Shown: positions 1-8,235, numbered from the stretch's first letter. The stretch is 56,261 nucleotides of DNA from Candidatus Micrarchaeaceae archaeon (GCA_027310755.1 DAIDAE010000002.1:1-56261); one strand, 5' to 3'. Numbers and translations are program-made. Notes: a model not told the origin generated them from the sequence alone.

Positions 1-10
1 TTATATATTC
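1..10 (+). promoter_or_regulatory. TATA box of the zinc-ribbon gene
   Basis: TTATATATTC lies about 25 nt before the ATG at 30. This spacing places transcription initiation at or next to the start codon, so the message is probably leaderless. The upstream B-recognition element lies outside the window. Confidence 0.55.
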
Positions 11-29
11 GTACAGTCAGGGTATAAGC

Positions 30-248
30 ATGATGGTTTGTGAGAGATGCAAGCAAGAGACGTATAAGACCGAGACCTGCAACTACTGCGGCAGGAAGAT
101 CGATCTCAGGTGCGTCAAGTCATCACAGAAGGCATCGAAGACGGTAAGGCTCGTGATCTGCAAGGACGACTGGAGCAAAATGGAAAATAGGGCCATGTAC
201 AAGAACAAGAAGGAGCCGCAGCTCGCCCAGCCTGCAAAGAAGGCCTAG
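30..248 (+). CDS. Small zinc-ribbon protein, function unknown
   Basis: A 72-residue protein with two N-terminal CxxC knuckles (CERC and CNYCG) about eight residues apart and later cysteines in RCV and VICKDDW. It probably binds one or two zinc ions. The C-terminus is basic and Ala/Pro-rich and looks unstructured. Start codons at 30 and 33 are both possible; the TATA spacing favours a leaderless start. Its stop codon overlaps the convergent ileS stop through a shared CTAG (245-248). Small archaeal zinc ribbons are often ribosome- or nucleic-acid-associated, but no specific family is recognised. Confidence 0.8.
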   Translation: MMVCERCKQETYKTETCNYCGRKIDLRCVKSSQKASKTVRLVICKDDWSKMENRAMYKNKKEPQLAQPAKKA

Positions 249-3200
249 ACCTTTTTAACTGATACCCTTACGATTCCTCCCTCGATGTCAATCTCCCTTA
301 CCAGCGCCCCCTCCACAAGTTTTTCGCCCAGCTTTGTCGAATTGAGCGCCTTTGCTATCATTTTTGAATTTGCCTTCAGTATGTTAGCCAATTCTCCGCT
401 TGCCTCATAACCCAGCGCTATCTTGTCGGACTTTTTCAGTTTCAATTCCTTCCTTATCAGCTGGATCCCCCTTTCGAATTCCCTTGTCAGTGCCTCCTCC
501 TTCAGCTCCCTGGTTATTTCCCTGTCCACGCTCGCCTTGCCATACCTGAATGTTACGGAGTCCCCTTCCTCGACCTTCTCCACCGTGGTGAAATGCTCCG
601 GTTTTATCTCAACAGTTCCCTTGTCCGTGTGCAGGGAATAATACCCGTCTTTGTCTATGGCCCTTGTTATTTCCTCGGCATCTGCTTCCTTCAGCGCATC
701 CGCAACCGCGCTGGCCCTCTCCTTGAAATCAGGGCCGATCTTCGCAAAAAGCGGCCTGACCTCCCTTTTCATCCCGGTTACCCTCTTCAGCTCTAGCCTC
801 TTGGCGTTCACGTAATCCTCAACTATCGCCGACAGCCTCTGCAGCCCGGCAAACGATGCATCGTCCGTAAGCTCGAGCGTCACTTTTGCTACAGGCCACC
901 TAAGCGATATTCCTGCCTTCTCCCTGCTGCTCAATATCGCCGTTATCGATGCCTGCGCGACAGCCATGTCCCTTTCCAGCTCAGCGTTTATCATCTTCCT
1001 GTCGGCCTTCGGCCACTTCTGGAAAAATATGGAGCCCTTTTCCTTTGCAAAGAGATCCTGGTATATGTTTTCTGATGTGAATGGCGTTGCCAGCGATAAT
1101 AGCAATATCGTGTTGTAGAACACATAGCCCGTGACCGCCGCAAGCTTCCTCGCCTGCCCTCTCGTAGCGTCATTCGCCCTCTGCTTTGCCATCCTCAGGT
1201 AGAACCTGCTGAAATCCTCTATGGCAAAATTCCTTATCTGGCTTATCGCCTGGTCTATCATGTAGCTGTCCATGCAGCCCGTTACGTTCTCTATTAGAGT
1301 GTTCATCCTCGACAGGATGAAGAGGTCTTCGCTCTGCAGCCTCGCCGTGCCGGGCCTTCTCACTTTCCCTAAGTCGTATCTGGAGGCTTCCGCGAATTCT
1401 TTTACCAATTCCGCCATGTTGTAAAGCGTTATTATTTCCGTATCGGCCTCCCTGAGTTCGCCTTTCTTCAGCTTCATGTCCTGCCATCTTGGCTTGCTTG
1501 CGCACCACAGCCTGAAACCGTCAGCCGTGGTGATCTTCAAAAGTTCATCCGGGGTTACGGCGTTGCCATGACTCCTATGCATCTCCTCTCCGAACTCGTC
1601 CTTCATCATGCCCCCTATGGTCACTCTCCTGAACGGCGACTTTCCATGAGCACCAATTCCGGTCCTAAGCAATGTTGTGAACCATCCCCTTATCTGATCA
1701 AGGCTCTCAGTTATCCAGTCTGCAGGGTAAAGTTCCGCAAATTCCGCGTCATCCAAGCTCGATGTATGCGCGCTCCCAGAATCATACCAAACATCGAAGA
1801 CATCCGGGACCCTTTTCATCATGCTGTCGCACTTCCGGCACTTAAATGTAATTTCATCAATCCTCGGCTTGTGTATGTCTATCTCCTTCAGGCCGGAGAG
1901 TCCGGTCCTTTTTTCCAGTTCATCAACGGATCCGAGCACCTCCGCCTCCCGGCAAGAGCCACATATCCATATTGGCAGGGGCGTTGACCAGTACCTTTGC
2001 CTGGACACGCACCAATCAGGGGAACTTTCAATTGCATCTGCAAACCATTTCTGTGCGAACTGCGGATACCATATTATTTTCTGGTTCTCGCTAAGCATCT
2101 TCTTCCTCATCTTCGATATGCTTATGAACCACTGGTCGGTGGCCCTGTATATCAGTTTGCTGTGGCATCTCCAGCAGTGCGGATAGCTGTGAACAATTGT
2201 TTCGACCGCCAGAAGGTCGCCGCCTTCCTTCAGGTCCTCCAGCACGGCTTCGTTGGCCTGGCCCGGCACATCAAGCCCCTTGTAGCGGCCGGCCTCATCC
2301 GTGTATTTTGCATGCACGTCTATGGGTGAGAATACCGCTATTTTGTTCTTCTTCGCAAGCGCGTAGTCCTCGGGCCCATGGCCAGGCGCAACATGCAATA
2401 GTCCTGTTCCTTCGCTGAGCGTGACAAACGCCTCTCCGTCTATGACCCTGTGGTATTTTGCGAAGCCCTTCTGCAGCGGCACCTTGTCCTCCAACGGACT
2501 CGTGTAGTATGTGCCTATAAGCTCAGACCCCGTAACCTCCGACTTTACCACTATGTTCTTCCCGCTTTTCTTTGAGAAGTCATCAAGCCTGTCCTTAGCC
2601 ACTATATAGTTGTCCGCGCCATCCGATGCAATCACATACACGGCCTTTCCATTTGCGGCTATCGACATGTTCGAAGGCAGCGTCCATGGCGTTGTCGTCC
2701 ATATCACGAGGTAGGTGTTCGGTTCCAGCTTCAGTTTTGATTTCGATGTCACCGCCCTGTACCTGACATATATCGCTTTATCAGATTCATCCTTGTATTC
2801 GACCTCGGGTCCCTGCACGCCGAGAACCGTCTCACAATGCGGGCAATACGCCAATGGCTTCAGGTCCTTGTACAGGAGTCCCTTGTCGCTCATTTTCTTG
2901 AACATTCCCCAAGATCTGGTCATGTAGTTTCTCTTGTAAGGCACGTATACGCGGTCGAAGTCCATGAACACGCCCAGCCTCTGCAGCAGCGCCACGGATC
3001 CCCTTATTTCGCCGTCAACATAATCCATGCACGCCTTTATGAAATTCGAGACCCCTATCCTTGTTTCTATCTCGCTTTTCATCCTGACGCCCAGCTGGCG
3101 TTCGACCCTTATCTCTATGGGGAGCCCGTGGACGTCGAATCCTGGCCTGTCATGGACATGATAGCCCCGGTATCGCTTGTACTTCAGCATCAGGTCCTTT

Positions 3201-3367
3201 ATCGTGTATACCCACATGTGGTGGACGGCCAGGCCGTACGCATTGGGGGGTCCATCAAGAAAGTAAAACTTCTTCTTTCCCTTGTTGAGCTCCTCCACTT
3301 TCTGGAAGAAACCAGAAGATTTCCAGTAGTCCAGCCCCTGCTCCTCCTTCTCGCTTAGATTTAACAT
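245..3367 (-). CDS. ileS: Isoleucyl-tRNA synthetase
   Basis: A 1040-residue class I synthetase that charges tRNA-Ile. Family landmarks: GFDVHGLPIE near the N-terminus, WTTTPWTLPSN in the CP1 editing domain, WCVSRQRYW and VFDVWYDSGS in the second half of the catalytic fold, and a long C-terminal anticodon-binding region. Both ATP-binding signatures are unusual: counting back from the conserved KD, HIGH aligns with AVHH and the segment is one residue short; the KMSKS position reads EMHRS-HGN. The ATG at 3367 is preceded by an A/T-rich element at 3400-3410 that can act as a TATA box in both directions. Length and overall order match archaeal IleRS, so the gene is likely functional. Confidence 0.95.
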   Translation of the reverse strand: MLNLSEKEEQGLDYWKSSGFFQKVEELNKGKKKFYFLDGPPNAYGLAVHHMWVYTIKDLMLKYKRYRGYHVHDRPGFDVHGLPIEIRVERQLGVRMKSEIETRIGVSNFIKACMDYVDGEIRGSVALLQRLGVFMDFDRVYVPYKRNYMTRSWGMFKKMSDKGLLYKDLKPLAYCPHCETVLGVQGPEVEYKDESDKAIYVRYRAVTSKSKLKLEPNTYLVIWTTTPWTLPSNMSIAANGKAVYVIASDGADNYIVAKDRLDDFSKKSGKNIVVKSEVTGSELIGTYYTSPLEDKVPLQKGFAKYHRVIDGEAFVTLSEGTGLLHVAPGHGPEDYALAKKNKIAVFSPIDVHAKYTDEAGRYKGLDVPGQANEAVLEDLKEGGDLLAVETIVHSYPHCWRCHSKLIYRATDQWFISISKMRKKMLSENQKIIWYPQFAQKWFADAIESSPDWCVSRQRYWSTPLPIWICGSCREAEVLGSVDELEKRTGLSGLKEIDIHKPRIDEITFKCRKCDSMMKRVPDVFDVWYDSGSAHTSSLDDAEFAELYPADWITESLDQIRGWFTTLLRTGIGAHGKSPFRRVTIGGMMKDEFGEEMHRSHGNAVTPDELLKITTADGFRLWCASKPRWQDMKLKKGELREADTEIITLYNMAELVKEFAEASRYDLGKVRRPGTARLQSEDLFILSRMNTLIENVTGCMDSYMIDQAISQIRNFAIEDFSRFYLRMAKQRANDATRGQARKLAAVTGYVFYNTILLLSLATPFTSENIYQDLFAKEKGSIFFQKWPKADRKMINAELERDMAVAQASITAILSSREKAGISLRWPVAKVTLELTDDASFAGLQRLSAIVEDYVNAKRLELKRVTGMKREVRPLFAKIGPDFKERASAVADALKEADAEEITRAIDKDGYYSLHTDKGTVEIKPEHFTTVEKVEEGDSVTFRYGKASVDREITRELKEEALTREFERGIQLIRKELKLKKSDKIALGYEASGELANILKANSKMIAKALNSTKLGEKLVEGALVREIDIEGGIVRVSVKKV

Positions 3368-3399
3368 CCGACTCGTGCCGTAGAAATGACTGCTTAAAA

Positions 3400-3411
3400 G
3401 TATTTATATGC
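3400..3411. promoter_or_regulatory. Shared divergent TATA region of ileS and the PLD-like gene
   Basis: TATTTATATG reads as a TATA element on both strands. Initiation about 26 nt away falls near 3431 for the plus gene (ATG 3443) and near 3378 for ileS (ATG 3367), giving short leaders on both sides. Confidence 0.5.
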
Positions 3412-3442
3412 ATAATTTTATAGGTTCTGTCCCGATGTTCAT

Positions 3443-4033
3443 ATGTTTGAATTCCTGAAACGGCGCGAATCTGGCTCATACGGATACAGCGGCAGCGACA
3501 CACACAGGTACATAGACCAGCTGATAAACGACGGTGCCAAGAGCCTGAAGATAATAACCCCCTACCTTGGCATTTCATATGCCAGGATGCTTGTACGGGT
3601 CTCTACGAGGAAGCGGATATGCATAATAGTTTCGGGAGATTCCAGCAAGAAGGACGAGGACGCGGTGAAGTTCATAACAAAGAAAGGAAGGCATGTAGAC
3701 CCTGGCCCGATATTCTATGGCAGCATCTTGGCGGCCGGGTTGGCATTTGTCGGCGCATACGCCCTGGCGCTTAGCGTGGCTGCGCTCATTGCGGCTTACA
3801 TATACAGGGCAGGGATATATCTGCCAAGACACAGGAACATCACGGTAAAGATAGCCACAGACAGGTTCATACACGAGAAAATGTACATATCTGAGTCCAG
3901 CGCCATCGTCGGAAGCGCAAACCTGACATACAGCGGCACGCACAAGAATATGGAGCACATCGAGATAATAAAAGAGCCAAAAAAAATGAAGGAATTGGGC
4001 GCCCATTTCGATAATTTATGGAAAAAATACTGA
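3443..4033 (+). CDS. Membrane-anchored phospholipase D-like protein
   Basis: A 196-residue protein. The C-terminal half has a PLD-superfamily signature: HEKMYISE, then VGSANLT, then HIEII. The usual HxKxxxxD has Glu in place of Asp. Only one such motif is present, so an active site would need a dimer. The N-terminal part (SLKIITPYLG, ICIIVSGDS) matches the start of a PLDc fold. Two hydrophobic segments in the middle (about residues 92-122) interrupt the fold and should anchor it in the membrane. Single-motif PLD proteins include nucleases and phosphodiesterases; the substrate cannot be read from sequence. Confidence 0.75.
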   Translation: MFEFLKRRESGSYGYSGSDTHRYIDQLINDGAKSLKIITPYLGISYARMLVRVSTRKRICIIVSGDSSKKDEDAVKFITKKGRHVDPGPIFYGSILAAGLAFVGAYALALSVAALIAAYIYRAGIYLPRHRNITVKIATDRFIHEKMYISESSAIVGSANLTYSGTHKNMEHIEIIKEPKKMKELGAHFDNLWKKY

Positions 4034-4088
4034 CTTGTTTTTGGAAAAATATGGCATGTTCTAATCCTGATTTAGAGGATTTAGGCAA

Positions 4089-4098
4089 CATATAAATA
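4089..4098 (+). promoter_or_regulatory. TATA box of the 4138 gene
   Basis: CATATAAATA predicts initiation near 4120, giving a leader of under 20 nt ahead of the GTG at 4138. AGGGG directly before the GTG could be a weak Shine-Dalgarno. An ATG at 4098 overlaps the TATA box and cannot be the start. Confidence 0.5.
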
Positions 4099-4137
4099 TG
4101 AGGAACGCCGTAAAGGATATCGTAAGAAAAAGGGGTT

Positions 4138-4422
4138 GTGAAGTTATGTTTGGTGGGGAGAATGTACGGGACAAAACTGGGGGGAAGAAGGGACGCCAAA
4201 GTTAGAAGCCTGGCCATAAAGGCACTAGAGGGCAGCGACTTCAGCGAGGTCTTCGAGACAGTTGGGATGGAGGACAGCTACGAAACAGCGGGAGCAGCCC
4301 TAAAGACGGTCCTCGCAGAGAAGCTCGCGGATTGCACCCTGAGGGCCTTGAGGGAAGCGAAGAGGAGAAGGATGAGGCTGGGCGCAGCTACGGTGATCTT
4401 GGCAGCCCACGGGAGCAGATAA
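4138..4422 (+). CDS. Hypothetical protein with possible divergent histone fold
   Basis: 94 residues, GTG start. Residues about 30-90 can be laid over an archaeal histone: FSEVFETVGMEDSYETAGAAL matches the pattern of helix 1, loop 1 and the start of helix 2; TLRALREAKRRR matches the end of helix 2 and loop 2; ATVILAAH matches the final helix. The match is in pattern (helix lengths, Ala/Leu positions, basic loop) rather than identity, so the assignment is tentative. A basic N-terminal stretch of about 25 residues precedes it. The gene has its own TATA box and is convergent with the transglutaminase-like gene. Confidence 0.6.
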   Translation: MKLCLVGRMYGTKLGGRRDAKVRSLAIKALEGSDFSEVFETVGMEDSYETAGAALKTVLAEKLADCTLRALREAKRRRMRLGAATVILAAHGSR

Positions 4423-4476
4423 TCAAGACAGCTGGATTCAAACAGCTGCCGCGCGTTATTTTTGATGTGCGGCAGT

Positions 4477-5112
4477 CTAATTTTTTACCCTAAGGAGCTC
4501 CACGGGCGTTTCCTGGTAATTTATGACGTTCCCGGATTTATTCAGTGAAGCCCTCAATACAAACTCCTTTTTTGGATTCTCCCTTAACGGGTCCACTATG
4601 TACCTTTGCCCGCCTACAAAGACATTGACCCACGCATGGCCGTCGCCAGCGCTGCCGGAAAAAAGCGACCCTGTATATGGATCCCCGCCCCCAACGCGCG
4701 CATCAAACCCTTCTATTTTGAGCATGCCCCAAAGCACGACGCTCATTTCCAAGCACGTGCCACGTGGCCTTTCTCCCCTGCACATTTTGGCTAGGTCCAT
4801 GCCGTTTCTACGTTCATCGACCATGTTTCTATCGAATGCAAACACGCCGCCGATATAAGATGCAAGGACCTCCAGCCTATCCAACTTCGCCCTGTCGGGC
4901 AATTCCTGGACAATGGAGCTGAACGGCTGTTTTTCGAAGGGCGCATACAGCCTGCGAAGATCTGGATCGTCAAGACATGGCAATGTTATCCTTCTTCCAC
5001 CTCCGTCCAGGATCACGTCACCGGGCAATTGCTCCAAATAGACGCCCCTGTGCAGCTCCAGCATTTCCATATCCCTTTTTGCTGCAGAACTATTGGTATG
5101 CAAGCCATACAC
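4477..5112 (-). CDS. Transglutaminase-like cysteine protein
   Basis: 211 residues, GTG start. The Cys-His-Asp triad of the transglutaminase-like superfamily is visible: GTCLEMSVVLWGML (Cys), GDGHAWVNVFVGG (His) and YIVDP (Asp). The spacing fits microbial members that act as peptidases or amidases rather than cross-linking enzymes. No signal peptide or membrane segment is seen, so it is probably cytoplasmic. TTTAAATATT about 30 nt upstream is a good TATA box. The ATG at 5067 is an alternative start that keeps the domain. Confidence 0.8.
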   Translation of the reverse strand: MYGLHTNSSAAKRDMEMLELHRGVYLEQLPGDVILDGGGRRITLPCLDDPDLRRLYAPFEKQPFSSIVQELPDRAKLDRLEVLASYIGGVFAFDRNMVDERRNGMDLAKMCRGERPRGTCLEMSVVLWGMLKIEGFDARVGGGDPYTGSLFSGSAGDGHAWVNVFVGGQRYIVDPLRENPKKEFVLRASLNKSGNVINYQETPVELLRVKN

Positions 5113-5242
5113 CGTTACTTGGATGCTGATTTTATAATATTTAAATCTCCCATGCTAAAAATTCAGTTCCCGCCACGCGTTTTCGCATGCCAATCAATAT
5201 GATATATTTTTAATAGAGTTGCACAAATATACTTCATTGCAT

Positions 5243-5315
5243 GCGACTGTAGTCTAGCCTGGTAGGACTATGGCCTTCCAAGCCATAAACCCGGGTTCAA
5301 ATCCCGGCGGTCGCA
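5243..5315 (+). tRNA. tRNA-Gly (anticodon UCC)
   Basis: The acceptor GCGACTG pairs with CGGTCGC with one G-U pair. The anticodon stem ATGGC/GCCAT encloses the loop CTTCCAA, giving anticodon TCC. The T arm is CCGGG-TTCAAAT-CCCGG. A TATA-like GATATATTTT lies about 40 nt upstream. No intron and no encoded CCA. Confidence 0.95.
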
Positions 5316-5341
5316 TCCCCAAATCTACCTTATCGATATAG

Positions 5342-5602
5342 CTAGTGGGTCGGGTGTCTGAGGAGCAACCTTGCATCCCTACCCATGACTGTCAATATGT
5401 ATCTGGATTTTGGGTTCTCGCTGGAGTACTGATCTGGAAAAGCGATATCCCTGACCACCAATCCATCCCTTATCAGCTCTTTCAATGCAAGCCGTATGCG
5501 TTCTGCAGGTACGTTGGAGGTATGGACTATGAAGTCCAAAGTTTCACCTACAGCGTTCAGCGTGTCCAGCACCAATGCGCGATCCTGTAAAGTTATTTCC
5601 AT
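5342..5602 (-). CDS. Small winged-helix-like protein
   Basis: 86 residues from the ATG at 5602; a GTG at 5614 would add four. The helical pattern followed by RIRLALKELIRDGLVVRD and a short C-terminal strand pair (SRYILTVMGRDA) resembles a winged helix-turn-helix domain, so a DNA-binding role is likely but unproven. Its TATA box (TTTATATATC on the minus strand, around 5645) sits at the 3-prime end of pyrG, so it can be transcribed separately. Confidence 0.6.
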   Translation of the reverse strand: MEITLQDRALVLDTLNAVGETLDFIVHTSNVPAERIRLALKELIRDGLVVRDIAFPDQYSSENPKSRYILTVMGRDARLLLRHPTH

Positions 5603-5651
5603 TATGGCACCCACTACTGGGTAGGAATGTGTCCAATATGATATATAAACA

Positions 5652-7253
5652 TTATCGTGAAGCCTCCCTTATAAAATCCACGAAAAGCGGCGACGGTTTC
5701 TCAAGCCTGGATTTCAACTCCGGATGCGCCTGTGTCCCTATCCCGAACGAATCCTGCCATTCTATTATTTCGGCCAACGAGCCGTCCATTGTGGTTGCGC
5801 TTATCCTCATGCCCTTCTTTTCAAGGAGCTCCCTGTATGCGTTGTTCAATTCGTACCTGTGCCTGTGCCTTTCATCCACAATCCCGGATCCATAGGCGGA
5901 GCGCGCCCTGGTGTTCTCGCCTATTTTTGTGGACCACTTTCCGAGCCTCATGGTCCCGCCCAGCCTCATTATGCTCTTTTGCTCCTCCATAATGTCTATC
6001 ACCTTGTCCTTCGTATCGCTATCGAATTCAGCGGAATTGGCGCCCCGGATACCACAGACATTCCTGGCATACTCCACCGCCATGAGCTGCATCCCAAAAC
6101 AGAGCCCCAGGTACGGTATCCTATTTTCCCTAGCATACATTATCGCATTTATCATTCCCTCCGCGCCCCTTTTTCCAAATCCTCCGGGTACGAGTATCCC
6201 ATCCACGCCGCCCAGCACCATCTTTGCATCCCCGCCGTTCTCAAGGTCGGTCGACTCTATCCACTTTATCCCCACCCTTATCCCGTTTGCAACCCCCGCA
6301 TGGACCAGCGCCTCCCTTACGCTGGTGTACGCATCCCTGAGGTCAGTGTACTTGCCGACTATTGCCACGTTTACCTCCCTCTCCGGCTTGCTTATGCTGC
6401 TGACCAGCCCGCTCCATTCCTCAAGCTTTGCACCGTCAAGTTTGCGCTCAAGGCCAAGCTTCTCCAACAGCATCTGATCAAACTTCTGCTTCATGAAGTA
6501 TTCCGGAAGGTTGTAGACAGTGCTCTGGGTGGAGTCGTCTATTATCCTCTCTTTGTGTAGGCCCGCATGGAGGGCTATCTTCTCCCTGGTCTTTTCCAGG
6601 AGGGGCTCTTCGCACCTGCATATCACAAAATCCGGCCTTATCCCGAGCTGCATCAGCGCCCTTATTCCATTCTGCGCCGGCTTGGTCTTCTGCTCCCCCA
6701 CGGCATCAATCCTTACAACATATGTAAGGTTTATGAATGTCACATCCCTCCTTGAGGCCATCTGCCTCATCGCCTCTATGAAATAGCTGTTCTCTATGTC
6801 CCCTACAGTACCGCCGACCTCTATCACGAGGACGTCCGGCTTCTCCGCCTGCGCCACGCCCTCCACCATCCCTATTATCTCATTGGTCAGGTGGGGTATT
6901 ATCTGGACATCCTCGCCAAGGTAGTCTCCCCTCCTTTCCTTCTCAATTATCCTGCTGAAGAGCTTCCCTCCAGTTATCGAAAGGTTTCCGCTGAGGCTCT
7001 TGTTAAGAAACCGTTCGTACATCCCGAAGTCCATGTCGACCTCGCTCTTGTCATCAAGCACGAAGACCTCGCCATGCCTGAAGGGGTTCATTGTGCCGCA
7101 ATCGTAGTTAAGATAGCCGTCAAACTTCAGGGGAAGGGCGCTATGGCCGTAGAAATCCAGCATCTTCAGTATGGAAGAGGTAATGCCTCCCTTTCCCAGC
7201 CCGCTAAGGAGAGAACCGAGAATCACAATATATTTCGTTTCTTTCGTCTGCAC
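5652..7253 (-). CDS. pyrG: CTP synthase
   Basis: 533 residues, GTG start. It makes CTP from UTP, ATP and glutamine. The N-terminal synthetase domain has SGLGKGGITSS (one more Gly than the usual GKG-I loop), CGTMNPFRHGEVFVLDD and MYERFLN. The C-terminal class I glutamine amidotransferase has the nucleophile in GLCFGMQLMA and the His-Glu pair in TQAHPELKSR. Length is normal. The first 40 residues (ILGSLLSG, LKFDGYLNYD) are diverged from the usual VTGGVVSG and KIDPYLNVD. Genes on both sides have their own promoters. Confidence 0.95.
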   Translation of the reverse strand: MQTKETKYIVILGSLLSGLGKGGITSSILKMLDFYGHSALPLKFDGYLNYDCGTMNPFRHGEVFVLDDKSEVDMDFGMYERFLNKSLSGNLSITGGKLFSRIIEKERRGDYLGEDVQIIPHLTNEIIGMVEGVAQAEKPDVLVIEVGGTVGDIENSYFIEAMRQMASRRDVTFINLTYVVRIDAVGEQKTKPAQNGIRALMQLGIRPDFVICRCEEPLLEKTREKIALHAGLHKERIIDDSTQSTVYNLPEYFMKQKFDQMLLEKLGLERKLDGAKLEEWSGLVSSISKPEREVNVAIVGKYTDLRDAYTSVREALVHAGVANGIRVGIKWIESTDLENGGDAKMVLGGVDGILVPGGFGKRGAEGMINAIMYARENRIPYLGLCFGMQLMAVEYARNVCGIRGANSAEFDSDTKDKVIDIMEEQKSIMRLGGTMRLGKWSTKIGENTRARSAYGSGIVDERHRHRYELNNAYRELLEKKGMRISATTMDGSLAEIIEWQDSFGIGTQAHPELKSRLEKPSPLFVDFIREASR

Positions 7254-7349
7254 TTACAGTATTAGAGCATTAAATTAAAAAGAGTTTCGTTGCAAAACGG
7301 AAAGAGGAAAGGAGAGTAATTAAATAATCTATCTCTAATTAAACTTCAA

Positions 7350-7466
7350 GGCGGGGTGGCTCAGCCTGGTAGAGCGCCCGACTCATAATCACAGCATTAT
7401 GAGTGTTGAGCATAAATGCGATGACGAGAAATCTGGAGGTCGCGGGTTCAAATCCCGCCCCCGCCA
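7350..7466 (+). tRNA. tRNA-Met (anticodon CAU) with a 43-nt intron
   Basis: The acceptor GGCGGGG/CCCCGCC is perfect and the T arm is GCGGG-TTCAAAT-CCCGC. The anticodon stem CCCGA faces TCTGG with one C-U mismatch; the loop is CTCATAA and the anticodon CAT is at 7384-7386. An intron at 37/38 (about 7388-7430) is needed to restore the loop. CTC/GAG pairing next to an AAA bulge fits a relaxed bulge-helix-bulge processed by the splicing endonuclease. The stem lacks the three G-C pairs of an initiator, so this is elongator Met; tRNA-Ile2(CAU) cannot be excluded. Confidence 0.85.
7388..7430 (+). other. Intron of tRNA-Met at position 37/38
   Basis: Sequence between the two halves of the anticodon arm. 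Its start pairs with the anticodon loop: CTCATAAT (7382-7389) and ATTATGAG (7396-7403) form a perfect 8-bp hairpin that hides the anticodon in the precursor. Exact ends may shift by a base or two because AAA is repeated at the junction. Confidence 0.7.
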
Positions 7467-7512
7467 AGCCTTACCCCAAGGAGCCATCAATGTAAATGTA
7501 TATGATGTGAAC

Positions 7513-8154
7513 ATGGACCCCGCAACGTTTCTTACGAGCCAGAATTCTGTATTGGCAACCACAATAGCCACATTTTTACTGAGCGCCGCACTTGCGGCGC
7601 TGCTGACAAAGAAATACCTTAAGAACAAGGGCAGGGCGCACCTTTTTTGGGCACTGGGGCTTTGGTGTTTTGCAGCAGGCGTGATGCTGGAAGTGGTATT
7701 TGCATTAAACTTGTACTCCCAGCCGCTTGCCGCTGTCTACCTCTTCATAGTCGTAGTGCTTGTTGAGCTGCTCGCCATGGGTTCAATGGAACTCATAAAT
7801 ACAAAATGGCTAAGGCAGGCGTACATAATATTCGCAATCCTGGCTACTCTTTATGTGGCATATACGCTCGAAACCGCAAGCATAGGCAATATTCTGGTGA
7901 ATTATGTTGTAGCGGGCGTCCTCCCAATGCCTGTGGTTGTCTCATCTTCTATTGCCACATTTGCTGCGGCCATCATCCTTGCTGCCGTAGCGCTTAAAGG
8001 CTATATGAGGACAAAAAGCAAAAAACTGCTTTCAATAGTCGCGGGAGTTGTGATAGTCAGTGTCTCCGGCACCCTTTATCTGGTGCAATATCCCGCTTTT
8101 CTCTACATAGCCGAATTCATTGGCATATTGTTATTGTGGATCGGATTCATCTAG
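7513..8154 (+). CDS. Multi-spanning membrane protein, function unknown
   Basis: 213 residues from the ATG at 7513. The longer track ORF starts inside tRNA-Met and is rejected. About seven hydrophobic helices separated by short loops (TKKYLKNKGR, INTKWLRQ, KGYMRTKSKK). The basic loops predict an outside N-terminus. No catalytic or transport motif is evident. The layout resembles unassigned 7-TM sensor-like membrane proteins of acidophilic archaea, but no family is recognised. It starts 46 nt after the tRNA and may share its transcript. Confidence 0.75.
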   Translation: MDPATFLTSQNSVLATTIATFLLSAALAALLTKKYLKNKGRAHLFWALGLWCFAAGVMLEVVFALNLYSQPLAAVYLFIVVVLVELLAMGSMELINTKWLRQAYIIFAILATLYVAYTLETASIGNILVNYVVAGVLPMPVVVSSSIATFAAAIILAAVALKGYMRTKSKKLLSIVAGVVIVSVSGTLYLVQYPAFLYIAEFIGILLLWIGFI

Positions 8155-8165
8155 TCTATGATATA

Positions 8166-8213
8166 CCCATGCTCCTGAAGGGTGCTGGATTTCCCGCCAT
8201 GAAATGTTAAATT
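8166..8213 (-). mobile_element. Diverged solo end of the IS200/IS605-type element
   Basis: The block 8181-8213 aligns without gaps to 50074-50106 at 25 of 33 positions, ending in the shared ATGTTAAAT. The preceding bases form the same kind of imperfect hairpin (CCA.GC.CCT / AGG.GC.TGG with a GA loop) as at 50061-50081. No transposase sequence accompanies it, so it is a relic end or a minimal palindrome-type element between two genes. Confidence 0.55.
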
Positions 8214-8235
8214 CTGCATTGCGCCGCTACGTTTT

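Noticed and set aside
5724-6560. 278-residue ORF antisense to pyrG
   Set aside because: His/Tyr/Pro-rich composition typical of an antisense shadow; pyrG has clear motifs throughout.
7399-7512. N-terminal extension of the multi-TM protein in the ORF track
   Set aside because: It begins inside the tRNA-Met intron and crosses the tRNA body; the ATG at 7513 is the sensible start.
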